Part shown: positions 28,589-37,375 of the stretch, one piece after another | Layout of the letters: each line of letters begins with the position of its first letter | How positions within the stretch are numbered: position 1 is the stretch's first letter | Assembly: GCA_019739215.1 (NCBI GenBank) | Contig: JAHHDR010000035.1 | Location: forward strand, 1-64,000 | DNA: 64,000 bases | Direction of reading: 5' to 3' | Source: Rhizobium sp. | GTDB taxonomy: Bacteria > Pseudomonadota > Alphaproteobacteria > Rhizobiales > Rhizobiaceae | The notes under the pieces: model-generated | Told to the model about the DNA's origin: nothing | What the model saw: only the letters and a program-made list of their open reading frames with translations | The model's database searches: none | Made by a program: the position numbers and the translations under genes

Positions 28589-28918
28589 TCAGTGGCTGAC
28601 GGATTTCGACAAAAGGTTGATGATCAGCACGCCGGCGATGATCATCACCATCCCGATGGTGGCGGGGAGGTCGAGCCTCTGGTCGAACAGCAGCCATCCG
28701 ACGGCAGCCACCAGCACGATGCCTGCCCCCGACCAGACTGCGTAGACGATGCCCACAGGCACGGTTCGGGTCACCAGCGACAGCAGGTAGAAGGCCAGTC
28801 CGTAACCCAAGGCGGAGATCAGGCTGGGCCAAAGGCGCGTGAATCCGTCTGACTTGGCCATGGCCGAGGTGGCGATGACTTCCGCGACGATGGCGACGAT
28901 GAGGAACACATAGACCAT
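28589..28918 (-). CDS. Small multidrug resistance (SMR/EmrE family) protein
   Basis: 109 residues, four helices, with the essential glutamate of SMR proteins in helix 1 (VYVFLIVAIVAEVIATSAMA) and the GIVYAVWSGAGIVLV and GVLIINLLS signatures. Proton-driven efflux of cationic compounds as a dimer. It is followed closely by the EamA gene on the same strand and is divergent from the potassium channel gene across 124 bases. Confidence 0.88.
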   Translation of the reverse strand: MVYVFLIVAIVAEVIATSAMAKSDGFTRLWPSLISALGYGLAFYLLSLVTRTVPVGIVYAVWSGAGIVLVAAVGWLLFDQRLDLPATIGMVMIIAGVLIINLLSKSVSH

Positions 28919-29042
28919 GGAGGCTGGATACAGGGCGGCGGACCTTGCCACTGCTCCGGAACCGGCATCCGGCGGCGCGGGTTTGCGATTTACCGCCGGA
29001 TGGACGGGCGCTAAGACTGTGATGCTAGAGCCAGGGGACAAG

Positions 29043-29819
29043 ATGGAAGAATTGAGGCTGAAGGCGCGGATCGCCGCCCTCTACGAGGGGAAATCCGAGA
29101 CCGCCGAGCGTTTCCGATACGGGTTGTTGCTGGCCGACATCACCACCGTTCTGTTTCTCGTCGTCGTCACCTTCTACCATGGCGAGCCCTGGATCGTGTG
29201 GGTCGACTTCGCGTTCGGCCTCTATCTCGGGCTCGACTACCTCGCGCGGTTCTGGATCTCATCCCGCAAAGGCGCCTTCGTCCTCAACCTGCTGAACATC
29301 GCCGACCTGATCGCGATGGTGTCACTCTTCATTCCGCTTGTGGGTGGCACGCTGTCGTTCCTCCGCAGCCTGCGGATCCTGCGCGTGCTGAGAACCTACC
29401 GCGTCCAGAAGACGCTGCGCGAGGACTTTCCGCTGTTCAAGCGGCATGAGGACGTGATCCTCAGCGCGGTCAATCTTGTCATCTTCCTGTTCGTGATGAC
29501 TGAACTGGTCTTCGTCACCCAGGTCACGATCAATCCCGAGGTCGAGAATTTCCTCGACGCGATGTATTTCACCGTCACCACGCTGACGACGACGGGATTC
29601 GGCGACATCACCCTCAAGGGCGAGCATGGCCGGCTGATCTCGATCTTGATCATGGTGTTCGGCGTTTCGCTATTCCTGCGCCTGATCCAGACGATGTTCC
29701 GGCCGTCGAAGGTTCGTTTCACCTGCCAGGATTGCGGGCTGTTCCTGCATGAGGCGGATGCCGTGCACTGCAAGCATTGCGGCGCGGTGCTCAATATTCC
29801 GTCCGACGGGAGCGTGTAG
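29043..29819 (+). CDS. Potassium channel (voltage-gated type) with C-terminal zinc-ribbon-like tail
   Basis: 258 residues from the ATG at 29043 (ribosome site AGGGGACAAG). Six-helix ion-transport layout; a basic S4-like helix LRSLRILRVLRTYRVQK near residue 105; pore loop with selectivity filter TTTGFGDI near residue 185. After the last helix a ~35-residue cytoplasmic tail holds two CxxC pairs, CQDC and CKHC, spaced 17 residues apart, like a zinc ribbon. The filter GFG in place of GYG is common in prokaryotic channels. The tail may sense redox or metal state (inference). Confidence 0.82.
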   Translation: MEELRLKARIAALYEGKSETAERFRYGLLLADITTVLFLVVVTFYHGEPWIVWVDFAFGLYLGLDYLARFWISSRKGAFVLNLLNIADLIAMVSLFIPLVGGTLSFLRSLRILRVLRTYRVQKTLREDFPLFKRHEDVILSAVNLVIFLFVMTELVFVTQVTINPEVENFLDAMYFTVTTLTTTGFGDITLKGEHGRLISILIMVFGVSLFLRLIQTMFRPSKVRFTCQDCGLFLHEADAVHCKHCGAVLNIPSDGSV

Positions 29820-29915
29820 TCCGATCACCTCGTTGGGCTGTTTGCCACAGCGCCGTCCTGCGGCCATCCCATCACATTCCTCCCGCGGTCGTCACGATAT
29901 GTGGGGCGAAGGCTC

Positions 29916-29943
29916 TTGCAATCGTCAAGAACAGGCATACATT
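29916..29943 (+). promoter_or_regulatory. Possible promoter of the 24-codon small gene
   Basis: TTGCAA, 16 bases, TACATT, about 37 bases before the start codon of the small ORF. Reasonable match to a sigma-70 promoter, but weak as evidence on its own. Confidence 0.35.
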
Positions 29944-29980
29944 GTCATCAACGTCAACAAACAGAAAGGAAGGTGATCCA

Positions 29981-30055
29981 ATGTCTAATGAGTATTCGGT
30001 GCTCGTGGCCGGCATGGGAGTTCAGGTGAAGATCGCGAGGCAGCCCTCGCTCTGA
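29981..30055 (+). CDS. 24-residue small ORF with strong ribosome site
   Basis: Begins MSNEYSVLVAGMG and ends QPSL, with a ribosome site GGAAGGTGATCCA before the ATG. A strong terminator follows 55 bases after the stop. It is the only coding candidate in the 438-base gap between the potassium channel and the exonuclease gene. It could be a small protein, a leader peptide, or the incidental ORF of a small RNA. I recognise no relative. Confidence 0.4.
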   Translation: MSNEYSVLVAGMGVQVKIARQPSL

Positions 30056-30110
30056 ACCACCCTTCCTGGATCGCCAAGCGATCCGGCCTGTCAGAGGCCA
30101 ATTCTCATGG

Positions 30111-30136
30111 GGGCCGCTCGAAAGAGCGGCCCTTTT
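30111..30136 (+). terminator. Strong intrinsic terminator behind the small ORF
   Basis: GGGCCGCTC, loop GAAA, GAGCGGCCC, then TTTT. The GAAA tetraloop on a 9-base GC-rich stem makes it very stable. It cannot serve the potassium channel gene, whose stop is almost 300 bases away, unless the small ORF is in the same transcript. Confidence 0.85.
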
Positions 30137-30257
30137 GAATTTCAGCAAGTGCGCTCGTGATGCGCTGACGGGAACGCGCGGGCACTCATGACAGTTGCCG
30201 GGGCAGATTGACTTCCGCTCACCTTGACTCCAACCCGATCAGCCCCATCTTGCCTCC

Positions 30258-31268
30258 ATGCGCGCTTCCGAACTTCTGCTTCCCATGCCCGCGGGCCTCT
30301 ATTGCCCTCCCGGTGACTTCTATATCGATCCGGTCCAGCCGGTGGAGCGGGCCCTGATCACGCATGGCCATTCGGATCATGCCCGCTCCGGGCACGGCAA
30401 GGTGCTGGCGACGAAGGAGACTCTGGACATCATGGCGATCCGCTATGGGGCCGAGTTTGCACGCAGCAGCCAGGTCGCCGCACCTGGCGAGACGTTCGAT
30501 CTCAACGGCGTCACCGTCCGCTTCTTGCCGGCTGGCCATGTCCTAGGTTCGGCGCAGATCGTCGTCGAGAAGGATGGCATGCGCATAGTCGCGTCGGGAG
30601 ACTACAAGCGGCGGCGGGATTCGACCTGTGCGGCGTTCGAACCCGTCCAGTGCGACGTCTTCATAACGGAGGCAACGTTCGCCCTGCCGGTGTTCCGACA
30701 TCCCGATGATCGCGAGGAAATTGTGCGGCTCTTGCATTCCGTCGCTCAGTTTCCCGAGCGCACCCATCTGGTCGGTGCCTATGCGCTCGGCAAGGCGCAG
30801 CGGGTGATCCGGCTGATACGCGAGGCGGGCTATGACCGGCGGATCTTCATCCATGGCGCCCTCGAACGGATTTCGGCCTATTATCAGCAGCAGGGCATCG
30901 ATCTTGGCGAACTCAGGCCGGCGACGCTCGAAAAGGGCAAGGCCCGGGATTTCGCCGGCGAGATCATCGTCTGCACGCCGTCGGCCTTTTCCGACCGCTG
31001 GGCGCGGCGCTTCGCCGATCCGGTCACCTGTTTCGCTTCGGGCTGGATGCGGATCCGGCAGCGGGTCAAGCAACGCGGCGTCGAACTGCCGCTGATCCTG
31101 TCGGACCACTCGGACTGGGACGAACTGACTGAAACCATCAAGGAGGTCGGCGCGGGCGAGATCTGGGTGACGCATGGGCGCGAGGAGGCGCTGGTGCGCT
31201 GGTGCGAGTTGAACGGCATTGTCGGACGGCCGCTCCATCTCGTCGGCTACGAGGACGAGAACGAATGA
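30258..31268 (+). CDS. Ligase-associated DNA exonuclease (metallo-beta-lactamase fold)
   Basis: 336 residues, related to mRNA 3'-end processing/SNM1-type nucleases. Metal motif THGHSDHARSGHGKV near residue 33, then LPAGHVLGSAQI and VASGDYKRR, and a late histidine in LILSDHSDWDEL. The family is known as the exonuclease partner of the cisplatin-type ATP-dependent ligase. The stop overlaps the ligase start (ATGA), showing coupled translation. A role in repair of crosslinks or double-strand breaks is inferred from the family. Confidence 0.87.
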   Translation: MRASELLLPMPAGLYCPPGDFYIDPVQPVERALITHGHSDHARSGHGKVLATKETLDIMAIRYGAEFARSSQVAAPGETFDLNGVTVRFLPAGHVLGSAQIVVEKDGMRIVASGDYKRRRDSTCAAFEPVQCDVFITEATFALPVFRHPDDREEIVRLLHSVAQFPERTHLVGAYALGKAQRVIRLIREAGYDRRIFIHGALERISAYYQQQGIDLGELRPATLEKGKARDFAGEIIVCTPSAFSDRWARRFADPVTCFASGWMRIRQRVKQRGVELPLILSDHSDWDELTETIKEVGAGEIWVTHGREEALVRWCELNGIVGRPLHLVGYEDENE

Positions 31269-32881
31269 AGGCGTTCTCCGAACTTCTCGACCGGCTGGTG
31301 CTGACCCCATCGCGCAACGGCAAGCTGACGCTGCTGAAGGACTATTTCGCCGCGACGCCAGACCCGGATCGGGGCTACGCGCTGGCCGCGCTGACCGATG
31401 GCGGGCTTGACATCCCTGCGATCAAGCCGGCGATCATCCGCGGCTTGGCCGCGGAGCGGATCGACGAGGTATTGCTCGCCTATTCCTATGACTATGTCGG
31501 CGACCTTGCCGAGACGATCTCGCTGATCTGGCCGGAGCCAGAGGGGGTCGCCGCGAACGATCCCGACCCCAGCCTGGCCTATGTGGTTGAGAGTCTTGCC
31601 CGCGCGTCGCGGAGCGAAGCGCCCGCGAGGTTCGCGGCGCTGCTGGATCGGCTCGACCCACCGGGACGGTTCGCGCTCATCAAGCTCGTCAGCGGCGGCC
31701 TGCGCATCGGTGTATCGGCGCGGCTGGCCAAGCAGGCACTCGCCGATTTCGGCGGCAAGGACATCGTCGAGATCGAGGAGATGTGGCATGGGCTGAAATT
31801 GCCTTATGCCAAGTTCTTTCTCTGGCTGGAGGGCAAGATAGAGAAGCCGGAGCAGGCGGCCAAGGCGCTGTTTCGCCCCGTCATGCTGGCGCCGGCTGTC
31901 GAGGAGAGCGACTTCGAGACTCTCGACATCGCGGATTACCGGGCGGAGTGGAAGTGGGATGGTATCCGGGTGCAGGTGAGCAGCGAGGGCGGTGTCCGCC
32001 GGCTCTATTCGCGCAGCGGTGACGAGATATCGAATGCCTTCCCGGACCTGATGGATGCGCTGGATTTCGACGCGGTGATCGATGGCGAGTTGCTGGTCGG
32101 GGTGCCGGCCGACCACACCGGCACGTTCTCTGACCTGCAACAGCGGCTCAATCGCAAGTCCGTATCGGCCAAGGTGATGGAGCAATATCCGGTTTTCGTA
32201 CGGGCCTACGATCTTTTGATGATCGCGGGGGAGGATATTCGACCGCTCGGCTATGATGCGCGCCGGGCACGGCTGACCGATGTGCTCGCGACCCTCGATC
32301 CCGCCCGGTTCGACCTGTCGCCGCAGGTCCCGTTCACGAGCTGGGCCGGGCTCGACGCGCTGCGGGTGAGCCCGCCGCATCCGGTTATTGAAGGGATCAT
32401 GCTCAAGCACAAGGCTTCGCCCTATCTTCCCGGTCGCAAGAAGGGGCCCTGGTTCAAGTGGAAGCGTGATCCGCATACGATCGACGCAGTGCTGATGTAT
32501 GCCCAACGCGGCCATGGCAAGCGGTCGAGCTTCTATTCCGACTACACGTTCGGGGTCTGGAAGGACGAGGGCGGCATCCGCCAGCTCGTGCCGGTGGGCA
32601 AGGCCTATTTCGGCTTCTCCGACGAGGAACTCGTGCAGATCGACAAGTTCGTCCGCGACAACACGATCGACCGGTTCGGGCCGGTGCGCTCCGTCAAGGC
32701 GACCGAAAGCGAGGGCCTGGTCTTCGAGGTCGCCTTCGAGGGGCTGGCGCGTTCGACGCGGCACAAGTCCGGCGTTGCGATGCGCTTTCCACGTATATCG
32801 CGGCTGAGATGGGACAAGCCCTCGGCGGAGGCCGATACGCTGGAGACCCTGGAAAAGCTGCTGGACGGGCGAGTTGCGTGA
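31265..32881 (+). CDS. ATP-dependent DNA ligase, cisplatin-type
   Basis: 538 residues, normal size. N-terminal ligase domain (residues ~1-190), then the nucleotidyl-transferase core with active lysine in EWKWDGIRVQV near residue 225, and motifs IDGELLVG, EGIMLKHK and WFKWKRDP, then an OB-fold. Seals nicks with ATP. Relatives belong to a four-gene set (exonuclease, ligase, Lhr-type helicase, PdeM phosphoesterase); only the first two are here, and the next genes are a toxin-antitoxin pair on the opposite strand. Confidence 0.92.
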   Translation: MKAFSELLDRLVLTPSRNGKLTLLKDYFAATPDPDRGYALAALTDGGLDIPAIKPAIIRGLAAERIDEVLLAYSYDYVGDLAETISLIWPEPEGVAANDPDPSLAYVVESLARASRSEAPARFAALLDRLDPPGRFALIKLVSGGLRIGVSARLAKQALADFGGKDIVEIEEMWHGLKLPYAKFFLWLEGKIEKPEQAAKALFRPVMLAPAVEESDFETLDIADYRAEWKWDGIRVQVSSEGGVRRLYSRSGDEISNAFPDLMDALDFDAVIDGELLVGVPADHTGTFSDLQQRLNRKSVSAKVMEQYPVFVRAYDLLMIAGEDIRPLGYDARRARLTDVLATLDPARFDLSPQVPFTSWAGLDALRVSPPHPVIEGIMLKHKASPYLPGRKKGPWFKWKRDPHTIDAVLMYAQRGHGKRSSFYSDYTFGVWKDEGGIRQLVPVGKAYFGFSDEELVQIDKFVRDNTIDRFGPVRSVKATESEGLVFEVAFEGLARSTRHKSGVAMRFPRISRLRWDKPSAEADTLETLEKLLDGRVA

Positions 32882-32884
32882 GCG

Positions 32885-33304
32885 TCAGGCGGTCCAGGGA
32901 TTTATGACCGTGCAGCCCATCGCTGTGAAGGGCGGGGTATCCCTTGTTGCTACAGAAAATCCCTGGACGACGGCGGCAGCGGCGATCTGGCAGTCGGCAA
33001 AGCCGACGCTGACGCCTTGCGTTCGCGCGGCGTTGTGGATCATCGCGAATGTTCTCGCTATGGGGGCGTCGAACGAGAGAACGCGGTTGCCGATCATATC
33101 GGTCACGATCTCGTCAAGAAGCTCTCGAAATCCCGCCTTTCGTTTGCCCTCCGGCAGCATCTCTATGCCGTTCAAGAGCTCCGCGAGGACGACGGAGGTG
33201 ACGAAAAGCACATCGGGAGGTTGGTCGTCGAGCCACGCCACCACCCGCAGGTCCGGCAGCGGCTTCATCAGTTCCGATATGACATTCGTATCCAGAACGA
33301 TCAT
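32885..33304 (-). CDS. PIN-domain toxin (FitB/VapC type)
   Basis: 139 residues. PIN RNase with acidic residues in MIVLDTNVISELMK (Asp5), ELLNGIE, and GFADCQIAAAAV. Cleaves RNA when free of the antitoxin. It overlaps the antitoxin stop (ATGA), and its 3' end is 3 bases from the ligase stop, so the two transcripts converge with no room for a terminator. The catalytic residues look intact. Confidence 0.88.
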   Translation of the reverse strand: MIVLDTNVISELMKPLPDLRVVAWLDDQPPDVLFVTSVVLAELLNGIEMLPEGKRKAGFRELLDEIVTDMIGNRVLSFDAPIARTFAMIHNAARTQGVSVGFADCQIAAAAVVQGFSVATRDTPPFTAMGCTVINPWTA

Positions 33305-33540
33305 TCGAAGCTGGGCGGTTCGATGGGCGTGCGGTCGCGCTCGATCTTCAAGTCGACTCCACCGATTTCGCGCACGCGCGCGACAATTGCGGAACCGAGT
33401 TTGAGGCGTGCCTTCGATTGGACGGCGCCATCGAGAATAGACCGAATTTCGGCCTCGGTACTGCGGCCGTGCTCTGCCGCCTGCCGCTTCAAAGCGCGAT
33501 GCGTCTCGTCGTTCAGATTTCGTATGGTCACAGCCGCCAC
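33301..33540 (-). CDS. Ribbon-helix-helix antitoxin (FitA/VapB type)
   Basis: 79 residues from the GTG at 33540, selected because GAAGGAG stands 5-6 bases upstream; a TTG at 33555 overlaps that box and is unlikely. The N-terminal Arc-type fold reads VTIRNLNDETHRALKRQA; the C-terminal acidic/hydrophobic part would bind the toxin. It autoregulates the operon in known FitAB pairs. The segment TGATATCATATC near 33564-33577 upstream could belong to its operator. Confidence 0.82.
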   Translation of the reverse strand: MAAVTIRNLNDETHRALKRQAAEHGRSTEAEIRSILDGAVQSKARLKLGSAIVARVREIGGVDLKIERDRTPIEPPSFE

Positions 33541-33664
33541 CGCTTTCTCCTTCAATGTCCCTGAATGATATCATATCGCGTTCGGTGATATCAATCCATG
33601 GCCTTGTGGAACCATATCCGCCCGGCCTCGTTCCGTGACTCCACAGAACGGAGCGGGAGCCCTC

Positions 33665-34552
33665 ATGGAAACGCAAGCAGTCTCCGATTTCGTGTTGGCG
33701 AGCCGGGCGGCAGCATCGACGCTGACCGCTCTGGCCGTGCAGTACTCGCTGTCGGTGATCGGCGCGATCATTCTGCTGATCGCGGGCTGGCTGGCTTCGC
33801 GCTTTCTGCATCGCTGGGCGCTGGCCGCCATGCAGCGCGTTCGCGGCTTCGATGTCACGCTGGCGCATTTCCTCGCCAATGTGGTGCGTTACGCGGTGAT
33901 GATCCTGGTTCTGGTCATGGTTCTCGGACAGTTCGGGGTGCAGACGGCGTCGATCATCGCGGCGATGGGTGCGGCGGGGCTTGCGATCGGTCTTGCGCTT
34001 CAGGGAACGCTGCAGAACATCGCGGCCGGCATCATGCTGCTGGTGCTGCGACCTTTCCGCGTCGGCGAGGCAATCGAGACGAAGGATCTGTCCGGCACGA
34101 TCGTGGAGATCGGGCTGTTTGCGACCGAGGTGAAGACGTTCGATGGCCTGCTCGTAACGGCGCCGAACTCGCTGCTGTGGAACACGCCAGTGAAGAACTT
34201 CAGCCGCTTCCAGACGCGGCGCGCCGATGTGATCGTGGTGCTGCCGGTTGCCGCCGACGTGAGGCAGGCGGAGTCGACGCTTTATGCGCTGGCGTCCGAA
34301 GACGTGCGGGTCCGCGCGGACCCGGCGCCGATCGTCATCATCTCGGATGTCACCCCGGATACGGTGAAGCTGACCCTGATGGCATGGTTCGGCAGTGCGG
34401 AATTCGGCGAAGGGTCGCGCGCGCTGCAGAAGGCGGCCAAGATCGCACTTGGAGACATTCGCAAGAGTGCGATGTCACAGATGCCACAGATGGTGGTGTC
34501 GCTGCCGAAGGCAGTGGATGGCGTGAGGTCGTCCGACGGCCAGCGGCGCTGA
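33665..34552 (+). CDS. Small-conductance mechanosensitive channel (MscS family)
   Basis: 295 residues. Three helices (residues ~15-110), the pore helix with glycine/alanine packing AAMGAAGLAIGLALQGTLQN, followed by the MscS beta domain (FRVGEAIETKDLSGTIVEIG, then NSLLWNTPVKNFS). Releases solutes during hypo-osmotic shock, inner membrane. ATG at 33665 follows GCGGGAGCCC. The C terminus is a little short. It converges on preA with a bidirectional hairpin between. Confidence 0.9.
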   Translation: METQAVSDFVLASRAAASTLTALAVQYSLSVIGAIILLIAGWLASRFLHRWALAAMQRVRGFDVTLAHFLANVVRYAVMILVLVMVLGQFGVQTASIIAAMGAAGLAIGLALQGTLQNIAAGIMLLVLRPFRVGEAIETKDLSGTIVEIGLFATEVKTFDGLLVTAPNSLLWNTPVKNFSRFQTRRADVIVVLPVAADVRQAESTLYALASEDVRVRADPAPIVIISDVTPDTVKLTLMAWFGSAEFGEGSRALQKAAKIALGDIRKSAMSQMPQMVVSLPKAVDGVRSSDGQRR

Positions 34553-34565
34553 ACAGTCATGGTCA

Positions 34566-34602
34566 TAAAAATGCCCGGGCGGCAGCACCGTCCGGGCAGT
34601 TT
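34566..34602. terminator. Bidirectional terminator between mscS and preA
   Basis: A hairpin with stem TGCCCGG/CCGGGCA is flanked by AAAAA on the left and TTTT on the right, so it can end transcription from both sides. It sits 14 bases after the mscS stop and 19 bases before the corrected preA stop. Confidence 0.8.
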
Positions 34603-34620
34603 TCGGGAGGAGACCCGCCG

Positions 34621-35947
34621 TTACTCGGCGGCTTGACCCGCGGCCGTTTTGGCCATCGGGTTGTTTCGGATGGGTGGTCCAGTTGGCATAGACAGGGCTG
34701 ACCGGCTGTCCGGTGCGCTGGTCGAGCACCCCGGCCTCCAGGCCGACCATGGTGATGCAGCTATCCACCGGGCAGACGTTGACGCAGAGGTTGCAGCCGA
34801 CGCACTCGTCTTCCATCACCTCGAAGTGACGGACGCCATTCTTGGTCTGGGTGATCGCCTGGTGGGACGTGTCTTCGCAGGCGATGTGGCAGCGGCCGCA
34901 CTTGATGCAGCTATCCTGGTCGATCTTGGCCTTGGCGATGTAGTTGAGGTTGAGATACTGCCAATCGGTGACGTTGGGCACCGCGCGGCTGATGACGTCA
35001 TCGAGCGTGCGATGACCCTTCTCGTCCATCCAGTTGGACAGGCCCGAGATCATTTCCTGAACGATCTTGAAGCCATAGGTCATAGCCGCGGTGCAGACCT
35101 GCACATTGCCGGACCCGAGTGCCATGAACTCAGCGGCGTCGCGCCATGTGGTGATGCCGCCGATGCCCGAGATTGGCAGACCATAGGTATCCGGGTCGCG
35201 CGCGATCTCGGCCACCATGTTGAGCGCAATCGGCTTGACCGCGGGCCCGCAATAGCCGCCATGGGTGCCCTTGCCGCCGACAGTCGGGTTCGGTGCGAAA
35301 TTGTCGAGATCGACAGAGACGATTGAATTGATCGTGTTGATCAGTGACACGGCATCGGTGCCGCCCGTCTTGGCGGCGCGCGCTGGCTTGCGGATGTCGG
35401 TGACGTTGGGCGTCAGCTTGGTAATGACGGGCATGCGCGTGTACTGCTTGCACCAGCGCACGACCATTTCGATATACTCGGGCACCTGGCCGACTGCGGC
35501 GCCCATGCCGCGTTCGGACATGCCGTGCGGACAGCCGAAGTTGAGTTCGATGCCGTCGGCGCCGGTTTCCTCGACCAAGGGCAGGATCGCCTTCCAGGCA
35601 TTTTCCTCGCAGGGTACCATGATCGAAGCGATCAGGGCGCGGTCCGGCCAGTTCATCTTGACCTGCTTCATTTCCTGCAGGTTGACCTGCAGCGGCCGGT
35701 CGGTGATCAGCTCGATGTTGTTGAGGCCGAGCAGGCGGCGGTCGGCGCCCCAGATCGCGCCATAACGCGGGCCGTTGACATTGACCACGGGCGGGCCTTC
35801 CTCGCCCAGCGTCTTCCAGACCACGCCGCCCCAGCCCGCCTTGAAGGCGCGCTCCACATTGTAGGCCTTGTCGGTGGGCGGCGCGGACGCCAGCCAGAAC
35901 GGGTTGGGCGATTTGATGCCGACGAAATTGTTGCGGATATCAGCCAT
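34621..35947 (-). CDS. preA: Dihydropyrimidine dehydrogenase, catalytic subunit PreA (C-terminal frameshift)
   Basis: About 440 residues; with PreT it reduces uracil and thymine to the 5,6-dihydro forms using NADH, first step of the pathway. FMN barrel with ELNFGCPHGMSERGMG (active-site region) near residue 130, GGTDAVSLINTI, and a C-terminal pair of 4Fe-4S motifs, CIKCGRCHIACED and CVGCNLCVNVCP. An extra T in the run at 34664-34666 shifts the last 15 codons. Removing it gives the expected ending PNNPMAKTAAGQAAE and a stop at 34621. As given, the frame runs on to 34475 into mscS antisense. ATG at 35947, GGGAGGGATCGAC upstream. Confidence 0.92.
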
Positions 35948-35960
35948 GTCGATCCCTCCC

Positions 35961-37322
35961 TCAGGCGACGGCAACGGCCGGCGTGCGCTCGGCCATCAGT
36001 TGACGGTGGATGGATTCGGCGGCATCGCGACCCATGGCCACGGCCGAGACAGTCAGGTCTTCGCCCCCGGCGGCGCAGTCTCCGCCGGCCCAGACGCGTT
36101 CGACCGAGGTACGGCCCTCCGCGTCCACCGCAATCTTTCCGCCTTCGAGCCGGAGTGCCTCGATGCCGGTGGAATCGAGCTTCTGGCCGATCGCGGTCAG
36201 CACCTGGTCGCATGCGATGGTCACCGTATGGCCGGTGCCCTTGATCATGCCATCCTCGACATGGGTATATTCCAGCACGATGCCGGAGACATGGCCGTCC
36301 TTGTGCTCGATTTCCTTGGGCCTCATCCAGTGACGGATCAGCACTCCCTTGGAAGCGGCAAGGTCCTGCTCGAACTCCGAGGCATTCATGTTTTCCTTAC
36401 CGCGGCGATAGGCGATCGTCACCTCTTCTGCGCCGAGCAGCCGGGACTGGATCGCGGCATCGATCGCTGTCATGCCACCGCCGATAACGACGACCCGACG
36501 GCCGACGGGCACATCCGCCTTGCTGTCGGCGGAACGCAGGTGGGCGATGAACTCGACAGCGTCCATGACGCCGTTGATGTGGTCGCCCGGCGTGTTGAGT
36601 GCGTTGACATTGCCGAGGCCGGCGCCGATGAACACGGCGTCGTGCCTGGCCTTGAGGTCGTCGAGCGTGAAGTCGCGACCCAGCATCTGGCCGTCCAGGA
36701 CGTCGATGCCTCCGATCTCGAGAATGTAGTCGATTTCGCGCTGGGCGAAATCGGCGGGCGCCTTGTAGGCGGCAATGCCATATTCATTGAGGCCGCCAGC
36801 CTTCTCCCGGGCATCGTAGATGGTGACGTTGTGGCCATGGACCGCCAGCCGGTGCGCGGCTGCGAGGCCGGCAGGCCCGGCGCCGACAATGCCGATTGAT
36901 TTGCTGGTGGGGGCGGCGCGCTTGTAGAATTGCTTGTTCATCGCCATCGCGGCGTCGGTTGCGAAGCGCTGCAGTCGGCCGATCTCGACCGGCTTTTCCT
37001 CGGCCGTGTTGCGGACGCAGGCCTCTTCACAGAGCGTTTCGGTGGGACAGACCCGCGCGCACATGCCGCCGAGGATGTTCTGGTCGAAGATCGTCTTGGC
37101 TGCACCGAGCGTGTTGCCGGTCGATATCTCGCGAATGAACATCGGGATATCGATGGCGGTGGGACAGGCCGTCATGCAGGGCGCGTCGTAGCAGAAGTAG
37201 CAGCGATCCGAGGCGACCAGCGCCTCATGCCTGTCGAAAGCCGGATGCAGGTCAGAAAAGTTGGCGTCATATTCCCGCGGCGCGAGCCGCCCGCTATGAA
37301 TGCCGGGAGCAAGATTGCCCAT
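35961..37322 (-). CDS. preT: Dihydropyrimidine dehydrogenase, FAD/NAD(P) subunit PreT
   Basis: 453 residues from the ATG at 37322 (GAGGGGTTAAC upstream). Electron-input subunit related to the small subunit of glutamate synthase: N-terminal Fe-S cysteines (CYFCYDAPCMTACPT, CARVCPTETLCEEACVR), FAD motif GIVGAGPAGLAAAHRL near residue 142 and NAD(P) motif VVVIGGGMTAIDAA near 275. First gene of preT-preA with a 13-base gap. A RutR-type site lies 54 bases upstream of the start. Confidence 0.93.
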   Translation of the reverse strand: MGNLAPGIHSGRLAPREYDANFSDLHPAFDRHEALVASDRCYFCYDAPCMTACPTAIDIPMFIREISTGNTLGAAKTIFDQNILGGMCARVCPTETLCEEACVRNTAEEKPVEIGRLQRFATDAAMAMNKQFYKRAAPTSKSIGIVGAGPAGLAAAHRLAVHGHNVTIYDAREKAGGLNEYGIAAYKAPADFAQREIDYILEIGGIDVLDGQMLGRDFTLDDLKARHDAVFIGAGLGNVNALNTPGDHINGVMDAVEFIAHLRSADSKADVPVGRRVVVIGGGMTAIDAAIQSRLLGAEEVTIAYRRGKENMNASEFEQDLAASKGVLIRHWMRPKEIEHKDGHVSGIVLEYTHVEDGMIKGTGHTVTIACDQVLTAIGQKLDSTGIEALRLEGGKIAVDAEGRTSVERVWAGGDCAAGGEDLTVSAVAMGRDAAESIHRQLMAERTPAVAVA

Positions 37323-37375
37323 GTTAACCCCTCTTTTTATAATTTGATTGCGTGAGGCTAACAAAGAAAGAAATT

